Shown here one piece after another: positions 25,913 through 34,483 of a stretch of DNA of 64,000 nt. The stretch covers positions 126,501 through 190,500 of the forward strand of contig CAMBEC010000002.1 in the NCBI GenBank assembly GCA_945865485.1, written 5' to 3'. The notes under the pieces are model-generated. The model worked only from the letters and a program-made list of their open reading frames with translations. It was not told the origin of the DNA and searched no databases. The stretch comes from Rickettsia typhi (GTDB lineage: Bacteria > Pseudomonadota > Alphaproteobacteria > Rickettsiales > Rickettsiaceae). The translations under genes were made by a program, and so were the position numbers. Each line of letters starts with the position of its first letter. The stretch's first letter is position 1.

Positions 25913-27043
25913 ATGAGTAATATAAAACAAAAATTCTTAAAGTTCATCATTTCTTTTGCTTGTATAGTTTTAATAAGCGCTTGTAGCCAGACAGACAAAC
26001 CTTCTGCAATAAAAAATATAGCAGACCAAAAAGGCATAGATGTAGCCATAGTATTACCTTTGTCCGGTCCTGAAGCGGCGCTGGGAAAGGAATATGCCCA
26101 AATGATTAAACTCGGCCTTTCTGACGGAGCAAAAACAAAGATACGTGTTACAACTTACGATTCTTCAAATCCAGAAACTCTTAGCAAATCTCTAGATAAA
26201 ATCCTTGAAGATGGTGTTGACATAATCATTGGACCAGTTTATTCGGAAGAAACAAAAGCAGTTGCAGAAAAGGTTAAGGGCAAGGGAACGATTGTCATAT
26301 CGCTTTCAAATAATCCCGTTCTGGCTGATAAGCAAACCTATGTATTTGGCCATGCTCCTATGAGGCAACTAGAGCAAATCACAAATTATTTCTTAGAGAA
26401 AAAACATCAAAATTATATCACCCTACTTCCAGCAGGTAGATACTCTAATACAATAAGTAAAATACTTAAAGATATGATTACTTCAAAAGGGGCTGCCCTT
26501 GCTAGGCTTGAATTCTACGGTACTACACCAGAAGATTTAGAAAAATCTTTACGTTTAGTGTCAGATACTGTCGATACTTTAAATGAAAATGATTATGAAC
26601 TTACAAGACCTGTAATCCTACTTGCAGACGATCAATCAGCACTTGAGACGCTTCTCAAACATGCTCGGAAATTTAGTTTAGATAAAAAGGCTATTCTTGC
26701 TGGAGACAGCAGAATTGATCTTAATTTTTCAGAACCAATTACAACAACATTTACCGGTTCACTAAACATAGTAAATTTTGACTTACCAGCTCGCTCGACG
26801 CAACTTGGTATTAAGCATATTTCGTTCATCCACACCCTTGCTTATGATGCAGGCCGACTAGTAGGAAATTCTATTGGATCAAACTATAGTAAAACTAAAT
26901 TTGTCGAGCAACTGAATTCAGCAGAACCGTTCCCTGGCGCATCAGGGGCTATTGGTTTTGTTGATTCTATTGCTCAACGTAAATACGATATAATTAAGAA
27001 AGAAAACGGCCAATACAAGTCGGTTTCAAATGAAGGTAATTAA
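25913..27043 (+). CDS. Penicillin-binding protein activator (LpoA-like lipoprotein)
   Basis: This 376-residue protein has a lipoprotein signal with lipobox LISAC (Cys at about residue 24) and a periplasmic-binding-protein fold of the leucine/isoleucine/valine type (IDVAIVLPLSGPEAALGKEY, IIGPVYSEETKAVAEKV, and a C-terminal GASGAIGFVDSIAQRKYDII). LpoA homologues bind the bifunctional peptidoglycan synthase and stimulate it. Position next to rsmI supports this; the N-terminal TPR part of enterobacterial LpoA is absent, as usual in alphaproteobacteria. An amino-acid-binding lipoprotein is the less likely alternative. Confidence 0.82.
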   Translation: MSNIKQKFLKFIISFACIVLISACSQTDKPSAIKNIADQKGIDVAIVLPLSGPEAALGKEYAQMIKLGLSDGAKTKIRVTTYDSSNPETLSKSLDKILEDGVDIIIGPVYSEETKAVAEKVKGKGTIVISLSNNPVLADKQTYVFGHAPMRQLEQITNYFLEKKHQNYITLLPAGRYSNTISKILKDMITSKGAALARLEFYGTTPEDLEKSLRLVSDTVDTLNENDYELTRPVILLADDQSALETLLKHARKFSLDKKAILAGDSRIDLNFSEPITTTFTGSLNIVNFDLPARSTQLGIKHISFIHTLAYDAGRLVGNSIGSNYSKTKFVEQLNSAEPFPGASGAIGFVDSIAQRKYDIIKKENGQYKSVSNEGN

Positions 27044-27117
27044 AACCAGCTCTATCTAAAGGAACGTAAGGTACTAGAATGCTTGAGCTTGCGTAAGTTA
27101 ATGCACTTACAGGTAAC

Positions 27118-27183
27118 GTCATCCTAAACTTGATTCAGGATCTTCTTCTGTCTCGCGAGATCCTGAATCAAGTTCAAGATGAC
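27118..27183. repeat. Dispersed palindromic repeat, nearly perfect copy
   Basis: GTCATCCTAAACTTGATTC and GAATCAAGTTCAAGATGAC form almost perfect arms, with AGGATCT/AGATCCT continuing inward to a GTCTCGCGAG centre. The whole 66 bases can fold into one hairpin. This is the best single example of the family. Confidence 0.9.
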
Positions 27184-27266
27184 TTTTACAAGAATGTGTG
27201 TTTTTACAGCAAAAAAAGTGGCGAAATAGCGCTTGTTTCTTATCTAAAATTAATGTTAATGACATA

Positions 27267-28454
27267 TTAACGCATACGTTCTCCCCCACTCTTGCTTTTA
27301 TTATGCCCCTTGTTCATATTAGGCGTAAGAGGTGGTGATATTGGGGAACGTTGCTTACGGTGGGGAATAGACTGGCGAGAAGAAGCGGGAGAGTGTAGCT
27401 CAGCTTTATTAGATTGTTTATTAACACGCGAATCGTAAACACTTTTTACCATAACTCCAGCCATAATAGTTCCGGCAACAGCTGTTCCTATTGGCCATAC
27501 CGCAGCTAGAAGAACTACACCTATTGCTTTCCATGGGTTTTTTTTAATTTTATGCCAAAGTTCAGATCCTACCGATTTGTTGATGCTTTTTGCATTATTT
27601 TTGGATTGTGAAGTGAGTAATACTGGTTGTTCTGTATTTTTCTTTCCTTTTATAGAAGTTTTTAAAGGGACGTTCATAGGAACTGGCCGCTCTAAAGGGA
27701 CATCTAATTGTGTTGGCACGGGAATTGGCTTGGGACTAATCAGTTCTGTTTTTTCTCTTTCTTCTTTAGTTGCAATTTTTTTAGCAGGTAGCTGCTGTTT
27801 TATGGGAGTGGTTTCCTTAATTTGGGTAGTTTTAGGTTTTAATACAATGTCTGGTACTGGCTCTCTGATGCCTTGAGCAATATTACTGAGAACGGTTTGT
27901 ATAGCATCGGTCATCTCTTTCACTGACTCAGGTGCTAAACTATTAGCCGCAATACCTGTACCAATGTTAACTTGGCTTAAATTCCCTTGCTTATCGAAGG
28001 TAGCTGGTACAATAAATACTGCATCAGGATTTTTTGCAGCTGTATTGTAAAGATCTTCTAGGCTTTGTTTAAAAGATTCACTAAGTGGACCAGCGCCATA
28101 TTTAGTTGTTACTACACCAACTGCATATTCATTATATTCTTTATGTGTTCTACCATTCAGCACGGAGGCTTGATTTGCAGAACCAGTTCTAATACTTCGG
28201 CTGTTAGCTTTTTGTTTATCTACATCATTTTCACCAAAAACCCAGAATATTTTCTTATTGCCTTTTGCTTTGTTATTTTTTTCGATATCATCAAGAAACT
28301 TTGAATTTGCCCACGGCCCCGTATATATTACCTTAGGCGGCGTTTTGCTAGCTAATTTTGGTAATATATCTTTTGTAACATCGGTTCTTGCGCCACTTGC
28401 ACCAGATCCGAGAACATAATCAACTTTGGCATTTTTACTTGATGTTTTGCTCAT
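27267..28454 (-). CDS. Unrecognised protein with membrane segment and basic tail
   Basis: This 395-residue protein has no close family that I recognise. Residues about 1-205 form a compact alpha/beta-type domain with KVIYTGPWANSKFLD, KKIFWVFGENDVDKQ, AVGVVTTKYGAGP and FIVPATFDK-x-x-NIGTGIAAN, a rhythm (FGEN, GAGP, NIGTGIA) reminiscent of macro-domain-like phage proteins; this is a weak resemblance. A Pro/Lys-rich linker follows (about 206-310), then one or two hydrophobic helices (AIGVVLLAAVWPIGTAVAGTI, about 320-345) and a basic C-terminus. There is no signal peptide. A host-directed membrane protein is a guess from architecture and from the neighbouring proline-rich gene. Confidence 0.6.
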   Translation of the reverse strand: MSKTSSKNAKVDYVLGSGASGARTDVTKDILPKLASKTPPKVIYTGPWANSKFLDDIEKNNKAKGNKKIFWVFGENDVDKQKANSRSIRTGSANQASVLNGRTHKEYNEYAVGVVTTKYGAGPLSESFKQSLEDLYNTAAKNPDAVFIVPATFDKQGNLSQVNIGTGIAANSLAPESVKEMTDAIQTVLSNIAQGIREPVPDIVLKPKTTQIKETTPIKQQLPAKKIATKEEREKTELISPKPIPVPTQLDVPLERPVPMNVPLKTSIKGKKNTEQPVLLTSQSKNNAKSINKSVGSELWHKIKKNPWKAIGVVLLAAVWPIGTAVAGTIMAGVMVKSVYDSRVNKQSNKAELHSPASSRQSIPHRKQRSPISPPLTPNMNKGHNKSKSGGERMR

Positions 28455-28637
28455 ATGATTAATTTACTAGAATTTTCTTTATTACAGATAATAATTAAAT
28501 TTAGGGATATAGCTTTTTCCATTCATAATCTTAATCATCTTTGCCTAAAAGGGCTATAAGATACTGTTACAAAGCTAAGTAAATTCACTACGACAATACT
28601 ACAACAACATCTTGAAGACTTAGAGACAACTTAGGGG

Positions 28638-29282
28638 TCAGCGACCTATTCCACCACTTTTACTCATTGACAAAGCTTGGTGTTTTATACGCTCAACTTT
28701 TGCTTCTCCATACTGCTTAAGATCAGATTCTTTACCACCTTCGTACCTACTAGCAAGCTGTTCTCCACCTTGCATTAAGTTTTTTCTGTAATTATCTTCT
28801 TTAGTCTCTCCAGCAATTCTTTTAGGATTCATGATTTTATACACTTCATAAACCGCAAAGTTTTTCATAATACGTTTTAGATTTTTTTTAGCCTCAATAT
28901 TCAATATGCTTTCTTTGCCTTTTTTGCTAACCGTGCCTAGATTTGGATCAATTTCTTCTCCTATAACTCTATTAAACTTTCCAGCAAATTTATTAATATC
29001 TTCAGTTATTTTTTTCTCTAGCTCATCAATTTTATTAACATCAATGCCTGATTTCTTTTTTGCTTTCAAATAATTTCTTATTAGCAAAATGATTTTTACC
29101 TGGATTTCATTTAAATCTGTTATCTCATCAAAAATTTTCTCTACAGCTTTTCCCAAGTCTTCGTCCTGCCCAATCTCCTCAAAGAGATTTTCTAACTCAG
29201 ACTCGGGCTTTACTTTAGCTGAAGCGCTTAATTTCTCTATCACCCCTTCAGTTTTAACAAACTTATCTTCATCCGGCTTCAT
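28638..29282 (-). CDS. Unrecognised helical protein paired with the WH2-like gene
   Basis: This 214-residue protein is acidic in its first third and basic later, rich in Lys and Glu and predicted to be helical, without signal peptide or membrane segment. No family was recognised. It starts six bases after the stop of the proline-rich WH2-like gene, so the two form an operon and may act together, for instance as effector and partner or chaperone. That role is inference only. Genuine coding is supported by size, composition and tight spacing. Confidence 0.65.
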   Translation of the reverse strand: MKPDEDKFVKTEGVIEKLSASAKVKPESELENLFEEIGQDEDLGKAVEKIFDEITDLNEIQVKIILLIRNYLKAKKKSGIDVNKIDELEKKITEDINKFAGKFNRVIGEEIDPNLGTVSKKGKESILNIEAKKNLKRIMKNFAVYEVYKIMNPKRIAGETKEDNYRKNLMQGGEQLASRYEGGKESDLKQYGEAKVERIKHQALSMSKSGGIGR

Positions 29283-29288
29283 TCTTCT

Positions 29289-31397
29289 CTACCTTCCTCT
29301 GTTTTCTCCAACACTTATGTTTATTTCGGCTTCTTTGACAAGGTTCTTTACTCCGGACTCTATAATGGTTTTTTTAGCTATTTCTTGAGTAGCCGAAATT
29401 TTTTGAGCAGCATTTGCTATTTTCTCCATGTTTTCTTTAGTAAACACTTCTGGATTACCAACATCTACTATTCTCGATATTCTTTCTTTATCTCCATCAA
29501 TAACTGCAGAGTAAAGCTCATTTAGCTGTTGTTTTGCCGGAAGTTTGTCTAGTTTTTTACTCATTTGCTCATCAAGTGCTTCTTCCTCTCCTTCAATGCC
29601 ACCACGCCTTGCTTGCATAGCTTGTTCCATTAAGGTCTTTGGGGCGAGAGTCTCTTTTGAAGCGGTGTAAGTAAACTCCTCTGAATTTAAAGACGGGGCT
29701 TGGCTAACACTTTTTAAATTCTTCAGACCTCCTTCTCTAATTTGAGCAAGTACGTCACCTTTGTCTGGTACTACAATAGGCTTAAGAGGTGGAGCCTTTG
29801 GTTCCTTAACAACAGTTTCCTTTAAAGGCGGTGGCGGTGGTGGTGGTGGCACCCCTCCTCCTATTTCCTTTATTGGAGGGGACGGTGGTGGTGATACGTT
29901 CTCAACTTTTACAGTACCCACCTGCTGTTCTTCAACTTTCGGTGTAATAGGGACTGTTTTTGGCTCTTGTTCTTGTGCCGTAACAAGATCAATTCCGTTA
30001 ACTACTCTATGTTTCGTTTCCTCGGCAGCTTTACGAATAGCTTCAACTCGCTCAGGGGAAAAGGTCGATCTTTTTTCTACAATGTCTTCTTCCCAACCAT
30101 CATCATTCTCTCGTTTCTCCCCAGTGTTAAACTCAAATTGATGTTTTAGCAAGTCTGCAACAAGCCCTTCATTTTTATCAACCATTGCGGAATAAAGAAT
30201 ATTTTCCTGATCTTTTTTAGACACCTTATCAAGCAATCTTTGCTCTATAGGTATTTCATTCTCTCCTTCTCCCGTTCTCGCTTGAAGAGCACCTTGAAGC
30301 TGTTTTACTATACCGACCGAAGGGATTCCTACCTTTGGCTCTGTAGAAACATGTGCATAATCCTTATGGTTAAGAGACACTTTCTTTTTGTTAGTTTTTG
30401 CCAGTAATTCCTTAAACACGTCTCCAACAGGAGGTATATCCTTTTTAGGAGCCACCTTAGGCATACCATCCATTGGCGGCGGAGGTGGTGGAGGTGTTCC
30501 TGTTTTGTTCATAGGTGGTGGTGGTGGAGCCGGTGGTATACCACCTACATTCAAGTCAGTTGGCGGTGGTTTTGGTATACCACCTGCATTCAAGTCAGAT
30601 GGAGGTGGTGGCGGTTTTGGTATATCTCCTACATTTAAGTCAGATGGCGGTGGTGGTGGCGGTTTTGGTATACCACCTGCATTCAAGTCAGATGGAGACG
30701 GTGGAGAAACACTCCCTACACTTAAATCCTTTGGCGGAAGGGGTGGCGGCAGGTCTATTGGAGGTGCCGTAAAACCACCTAACTGCTGAGAACTCATTCC
30801 TTTTTGAACAACTTGTTCTGGTTGTGGTATTTCCGGAGCATCCTTCCCCTTTCCTGGAATAGCAAACCTCTCTTGGCCCTCGTTACTAATTGCGCTACTT
30901 CTACTCTCTAAACTATTCGAAGCCTGAGCCAGTTTTTGTTCATCTTTTCCCTTAAAAATATTGCCTATAAAACTAGCAAAAGTAGAAAAAAATCCTTTTG
31001 ATACTTTTTCATGCTTTTCTATCCCTTCAGAAAATTCATTTACAGCCCTAGTTATAGCAAAACCAGAAGTTTTTTGGCCAACCGAAGATGAAAGATCAGT
31101 TAATCTATCTTTAAGTAATTTTATTTCTGCGAGTTCGGCTTCATTTTCTGCAGTCCTCTTATTAACATAATCACGAGTAATTTCCCCAGGATTTTGAGGG
31201 TCAAAAGCTTTCAATAGCTGCTCTTCGTAATTACGAACCGCCTTTTCTTTCTTATCTAGCATTTGCATTACATCAAATAGCTTACCACCTGATTTAAATG
31301 CTTCCTGTAATCCTGAAGCTCCAGAATTTGTCCTAACCGCTGTTACGTATCCACTTAAATCTTTTCCTAAATTTTGGTATTCATCTAATGATGACAT
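29289..31397 (-). CDS. Proline-rich protein with WH2-like motifs (putative actin-directed effector)
   Basis: This 702-residue protein has a helical N-terminal region (1-165), a long proline-rich part (about 205-315) with repeats of PPPPPSDLN followed by GGIPKP, and a second proline run near 500-525. Directly after the second run, near residue 544, is GDVLAQIREGGLKNLKSV, which closely resembles a WH2 actin-binding motif as in WASP/WAVE. A weaker version, GDVFKELLAKTNKKKVSLN, follows the first run. Each is followed by a similar helical module (LQARTGEGENE and MQARRGGIEGE), so the protein contains an internal duplication. RickA and Sca2 of Rickettsia use comparable parts for actin polymerisation, but overall order differs and there is no acidic C-terminus. 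No signal peptide is seen. Confidence 0.7.
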   Translation of the reverse strand: MSSLDEYQNLGKDLSGYVTAVRTNSGASGLQEAFKSGGKLFDVMQMLDKKEKAVRNYEEQLLKAFDPQNPGEITRDYVNKRTAENEAELAEIKLLKDRLTDLSSSVGQKTSGFAITRAVNEFSEGIEKHEKVSKGFFSTFASFIGNIFKGKDEQKLAQASNSLESRSSAISNEGQERFAIPGKGKDAPEIPQPEQVVQKGMSSQQLGGFTAPPIDLPPPLPPKDLSVGSVSPPSPSDLNAGGIPKPPPPPPSDLNVGDIPKPPPPPSDLNAGGIPKPPPTDLNVGGIPPAPPPPPMNKTGTPPPPPPPMDGMPKVAPKKDIPPVGDVFKELLAKTNKKKVSLNHKDYAHVSTEPKVGIPSVGIVKQLQGALQARTGEGENEIPIEQRLLDKVSKKDQENILYSAMVDKNEGLVADLLKHQFEFNTGEKRENDDGWEEDIVEKRSTFSPERVEAIRKAAEETKHRVVNGIDLVTAQEQEPKTVPITPKVEEQQVGTVKVENVSPPPSPPIKEIGGGVPPPPPPPPLKETVVKEPKAPPLKPIVVPDKGDVLAQIREGGLKNLKSVSQAPSLNSEEFTYTASKETLAPKTLMEQAMQARRGGIEGEEEALDEQMSKKLDKLPAKQQLNELYSAVIDGDKERISRIVDVGNPEVFTKENMEKIANAAQKISATQEIAKKTIIESGVKNLVKEAEINISVGENRGR

Positions 31398-31553
31398 AAA
31401 ATACCCCCTAAATTTGCAATTTACTTAATTCTAAAGTACATCGGATCAGAATCACAAGTCAATAGAAGGTAAAAAACTCATTAAATAGGGAGACAAAATT
31501 AACTATAATGATAGTTAATTGTGGTATTTTTTCAGGATAAGATTTATGTAAGT

Positions 31554-31910
31554 TTAGCAGAGCTTAGCAACTGCTCTAAAAAAGTCAGCAGTTAATTTTG
31601 AAAAATCATAATTTTCAAAACCTCGTTTTGGTATAACTATTATTGATTTATTGTCCGTGTTTATATCGGAATTTTTTACAAGTAGTTGGGTTAAATGCCT
31701 TATTCTTCTCTTGGCCTTATTACGAACAACAGCCTTTTTAGAGAATTTGCGACTTACTTTCATTCCCAGCATTGTTGGATTAGAAGCTGCCAATTCATCA
31801 TGAATGATTTTTGTGGAAACCACCAAAATAAAACATGATCCATGTATTTTTGATCCACGCTCATTAACACGATCAAATTCTTTTTGGCTTTTTAAGGAAA
31901 GGATATTCAC
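31554..31910 (-). CDS. rnpA: Ribonuclease P protein component
   Basis: This 118-residue basic protein carries the RnpA signature VVRNKAKRRIRHL near residue 63-75 and the GMKVSRKFSKKAV stretch before it. It is the protein subunit that helps RNase P RNA mature tRNA 5' ends. It lies ten bases downstream of rpmH, the usual bacterial arrangement. Length is typical. Confidence 0.96.
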   Translation of the reverse strand: MNILSLKSQKEFDRVNERGSKIHGSCFILVVSTKIIHDELAASNPTMLGMKVSRKFSKKAVVRNKAKRRIRHLTQLLVKNSDINTDNKSIIVIPKRGFENYDFSKLTADFFRAVAKLC

Positions 31911-31920
31911 CTGTAAGGGG

Positions 31921-32055
31921 TTAAGCAGTAAGTTTTTGTCTGCCTTTAGCTCTACGATTTTTTATTACAAGCCTACCACCAACAGTAGCCATTCTAGCTC
32001 TAAAGCCATGTCTTCTTTTTCTTACAAGATTACTTGGTTGGAATGTACGTTTCAT
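31921..32055 (-). CDS. rpmH: 50S ribosomal protein L34
   Basis: This 44-codon gene is short enough to be missed by length-filtered ORF finding. Translation gives [20 protein letters not shown], then [19 protein letters not shown] and a QKLTA end, a canonical L34. It is followed after ten bases by rnpA and preceded by a minus-strand promoter at 32100-32128. Confidence 0.97.
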   Translation of the reverse strand: MKRTFQPSNLVRKRRHGFRARMATVGGRLVIKNRRAKGRQKLTA

Positions 32056-32099
32056 AACAAACTATTTTTTTTATATTATTTATGTGATCAGTTCCGGAC

Positions 32100-32128
32100 A
32101 GTTTAATAAAAAACCATTCGATTGTCAA
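32100..32128 (-). promoter_or_regulatory. rpmH-rnpA promoter
   Basis: On the minus strand, TTGACA (32128-32123) and TAAACT (32105-32100) are 17 bases apart, about 45 bases before the rpmH start. It diverges from the promoter at 32159-32187. Confidence 0.6.
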
Positions 32129-32158
32129 CAGCTCAAAGAGTGTAATTATTTAGTAAGC

Positions 32159-32187
32159 TTGACAAATCCTCCGCATAATCCTTTAAT
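32159..32187 (+). promoter_or_regulatory. Promoter of the twin-helix membrane protein gene
   Basis: TTGACA (32159-32164) and TTTAAT (32182-32187) with a 17-base spacer. The inferred transcript start near 32194 excludes the upstream ATG at 32084 and favours the ATG at 32213. Confidence 0.65.
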
Positions 32188-32212
32188 AAACACAAAATTA
32201 GAACTAAATATT

Positions 32213-32395
32213 ATGATATTCATCATTGTTTTTGCTGCACTTACTACAATAGTTTTGTTATTAGGCTTGCTTTCCATGGCAGCTGGAGAAAAATTCAGTA
32301 AAAAATATGGTACAAAATTAATGTCGTTAAGAATTGCAATGCAGTCCATTGCGATTTTATCCTTAGTTTGCGCTTATTTTCTGTGGTCTAATTGA
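32213..32395 (+). CDS. Twin-transmembrane-helix small protein
   Basis: This 60-residue protein has two hydrophobic helices (IIVFAALTTIVLLLGLLSM and QSIAILSLVCAYFLW) joined by a short basic loop (GEKFSKKYGTKLMSLR). It matches the twin transmembrane (HIG1-like) protein type found widely in alphaproteobacteria next to conserved genes; some relatives in mitochondria associate with cytochrome oxidase, but the bacterial role is not established. The chosen ATG follows the promoter at 32159-32187; a longer frame starting at 32084 would begin upstream of the promoter. Confidence 0.75.
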   Translation: MIFIIVFAALTTIVLLLGLLSMAAGEKFSKKYGTKLMSLRIAMQSIAILSLVCAYFLWSN

Positions 32396-32419
32396 TTATA
32401 GCTACTTTTGAATTATTAA

Positions 32420-32622
32420 TATCCACAAAAATTGTGGATAACTATGTGAGTAATATGTTTAAATGCAACAATTTTTCTCTAGAGACTCAAGCTTTGCTTA
32501 ATTTGACTAAAAAATGAGCGCACCCCGGAAACCCGCATGAAGCTTATAAAAGCTAAACTTAAACATAAATTTTTTTACTCTATGGTTTAATCATTTAGCA
32601 AAAAACATGATTTTGTGCATAA
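32420..32622. other. DnaA-box-like sites in a 512-base gene-free stretch
   Basis: TATCCACAA (32420-32428) and TTGTGGATA (32432-32440) form a perfect inverted repeat; the right half extends to TGTGGATAA, the perfect DnaA box (TTATCCACA on the other strand). A second site, TGTGCATAA (32614-32622), fits the looser consensus. The stretch 32396-32907 next to rpmH-rnpA contains no gene. An origin-type or DnaA-regulated function is possible but unproven. TTGACA at 32714-32719 may be part of the promoter for the transporter gene that follows. Confidence 0.35.
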
Positions 32623-32907
32623 CTCAAACCTATTTTATCAATTTTAGATTGCTATTTTAACTTATCATCTTAAAACAGACGGTAAATAATCCTCTTTGAC
32701 TTTATGAATTTATTTGACAAAATAATTCTGTAGTTATAGCATGCCAAAGTAATCTGGTTTTAACACATTTGTTTTTGAGCAAATATAATGATTCAATCAA
32801 TGCTATTTATTATAACCACAACTACTACCGGTTCTGTCCGGTCAACATTATAGCATTAATCAAATTTTTTCATAATATTCACTAAACAAACATCAAAGGT
32901 TAAAGCC

Positions 32908-34065
32908 ATGTTTCATCAAATGCCCGCAGCGTTGGCAATAATAATATTCACAATAATTGCCTTTGGCAGCTACATACCATTACCATTAGCAGAGATACTC
33001 TTTGGTATTAGCTTAACCATTAAATCACTAATTATCTTCTTACTTCCGGTAATAATCTTTAGCTTGCTTTATAAAGCAGCCGCAAACCTTGCTAAGGACG
33101 CATCCAAGATCATCTTAATAATTCTGGGAGGAGTGATAGTTTCTAATTTCATAACCACTTCTTTGAGCCAAGTAATCGGAATGATTATCCATGGTTTTGA
33201 TTTATCGCTTGCAATCCCAAATGAAAACGACACCCTAAAAGGACATGTATTATTCACAATACCAAACGTAATACCTAATCACTATGCTATGTTTTCTGGA
33301 ATTATTGCAGGAATATTATCGGCAAGAATTTTTCCTAAAAAGGCAGAACGCTTCTGCATATTCTTTGAAAAAATTACAACTCATCTACTTAAAACTATCA
33401 CTTTAATGATACCCTTGTTTGTCGCTGGCTTTGTAGTAAAACTTCAACATGATGGTGTGATTACTCAGATCCTTAGAGATTACACTTTAATATTTGCAAT
33501 CATCGCCTTTAGTCAATTTGGATTTATTACATTTATATATTTCATACTTGAGAAATTTAATCTCTCCAGGTCTATTATTTCCATCAAAAATATGATTCCT
33601 GCTGCTCTCAGTGGATTTAGTACAATGTCAAGCGCGGCTAGCATGCCCCTAACTATCATAGGTACAGAAAAAAACGCCCAAAACAAAGACCTTGTTCACA
33701 CGGTCATTCCAGCAACTGTTAACATTCATTTAATCGGTGACTGCATAGCAATACCTTGCTTTGCCTATGCAATATTAAAAAATTACAACCTACCACAACC
33801 TGACATATCCACTTATTTCCTCTTCACATTTTATTTTGTATTAGCCAAATTCTCTGTTGCTGCAATTCCTGGTGGAGGAATAATCGTTATGCTGCCAATA
33901 TTGGATAAATATCTAGGATTTAACACAGAAATGCTTTCTTTGATAACAGCTTTATATATTTTATTTGACCCGTTTATTACCAGTGCTAATGTACTGGGGA
34001 ATGGAGCATTTGCACGAATCATAGATAAACTAGACTTAAGAAAAACAATTCGAGAAAATCAATGA
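32908..34065 (+). CDS. Dicarboxylate/amino-acid:cation symporter (SDF family)
   Basis: This 385-residue membrane protein belongs to the sodium:dicarboxylate (GltP/DctA-type) family. It shows the re-entrant serine-rich loop (GFSTMSSAASMPLT, about 229-242), the N-x-x-x-D region (PATVNIHLIGDCIAIP), the second re-entrant loop (AIPGGGIIVMLPIL) and a final FDPFITSANVLGN. It likely imports glutamate, aspartate or a related acid from the host cytosol, a common need in Rickettsiaceae. It starts a three-gene operon and overlaps the HIT gene by four bases. Confidence 0.88.
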   Translation: MFHQMPAALAIIIFTIIAFGSYIPLPLAEILFGISLTIKSLIIFLLPVIIFSLLYKAAANLAKDASKIILIILGGVIVSNFITTSLSQVIGMIIHGFDLSLAIPNENDTLKGHVLFTIPNVIPNHYAMFSGIIAGILSARIFPKKAERFCIFFEKITTHLLKTITLMIPLFVAGFVVKLQHDGVITQILRDYTLIFAIIAFSQFGFITFIYFILEKFNLSRSIISIKNMIPAALSGFSTMSSAASMPLTIIGTEKNAQNKDLVHTVIPATVNIHLIGDCIAIPCFAYAILKNYNLPQPDISTYFLFTFYFVLAKFSVAAIPGGGIIVMLPILDKYLGFNTEMLSLITALYILFDPFITSANVLGNGAFARIIDKLDLRKTIRENQ

Positions 34066-34475
34066 CTTTTAAATTAAGTTCAATATTAGAACAGGATAGT
34101 ATCCTTGTAACTAAGCTCGAACTATGCCAATTACGTCTGATGAACAACTCTGACTTTCCTTGGGTAATACTTGTCCCCGAGCTAATCAATATTGTTGAAA
34201 TTACAGACTTAAAGCCAAGTGAGTTTGATAAATTAAATTCAGAAATACTCCAAGTAGCTAAGGTGATAAAGTCAGTATTTACTCCAGACAAATTGAATAT
34301 TGCAACCCTTGGCAACGTAGTTCCTCAAATGCATATTCATATTGTTGCGAGATTTAAAAATGATAGATTATTTCCTAAGCCAGTTTGGGGACATGAATTT
34401 AAACGATACTCCTTAGAGGAATCAAAAGAAATAATACACTCTATAAAAATAGCTATTAATAATATAACCACCTAA
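34062..34475 (+). CDS. HIT domain hydrolase
   Basis: This 137-residue protein is of the HIT superfamily subgroup common in alphaproteobacteria: FPWVILVPELINIVEITDL near the N-terminus and VVPQMHIHIVARFKNDRLF in the active-site region, followed by KPVWGHEF. The first His of the H-x-H-x-H motif is Gln, as is usual for this subgroup. Substrate is unknown; nucleotide or dinucleotide hydrolysis is expected from the family. It overlaps the upstream transporter gene (ATGA) and lies eight bases before an MFS gene. Confidence 0.85.
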   Translation: MTFKLSSILEQDSILVTKLELCQLRLMNNSDFPWVILVPELINIVEITDLKPSEFDKLNSEILQVAKVIKSVFTPDKLNIATLGNVVPQMHIHIVARFKNDRLFPKPVWGHEFKRYSLEESKEIIHSIKIAINNITT

Positions 34476-34483
34476 CATAAATC

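Noticed and set aside
29761..30789. Gly-rich plus-strand frames opposite the proline-rich gene
   Set aside because: Glycine runs are the reverse complement of proline codons; they are shadows.
32084..32395. Longer 103-codon version of the twin-helix protein
   Set aside because: The first 43 codons start upstream of the promoter at 32159-32187 and overlap the rpmH promoter region; the ATG at 32213 gives the family-typical 60 residues.
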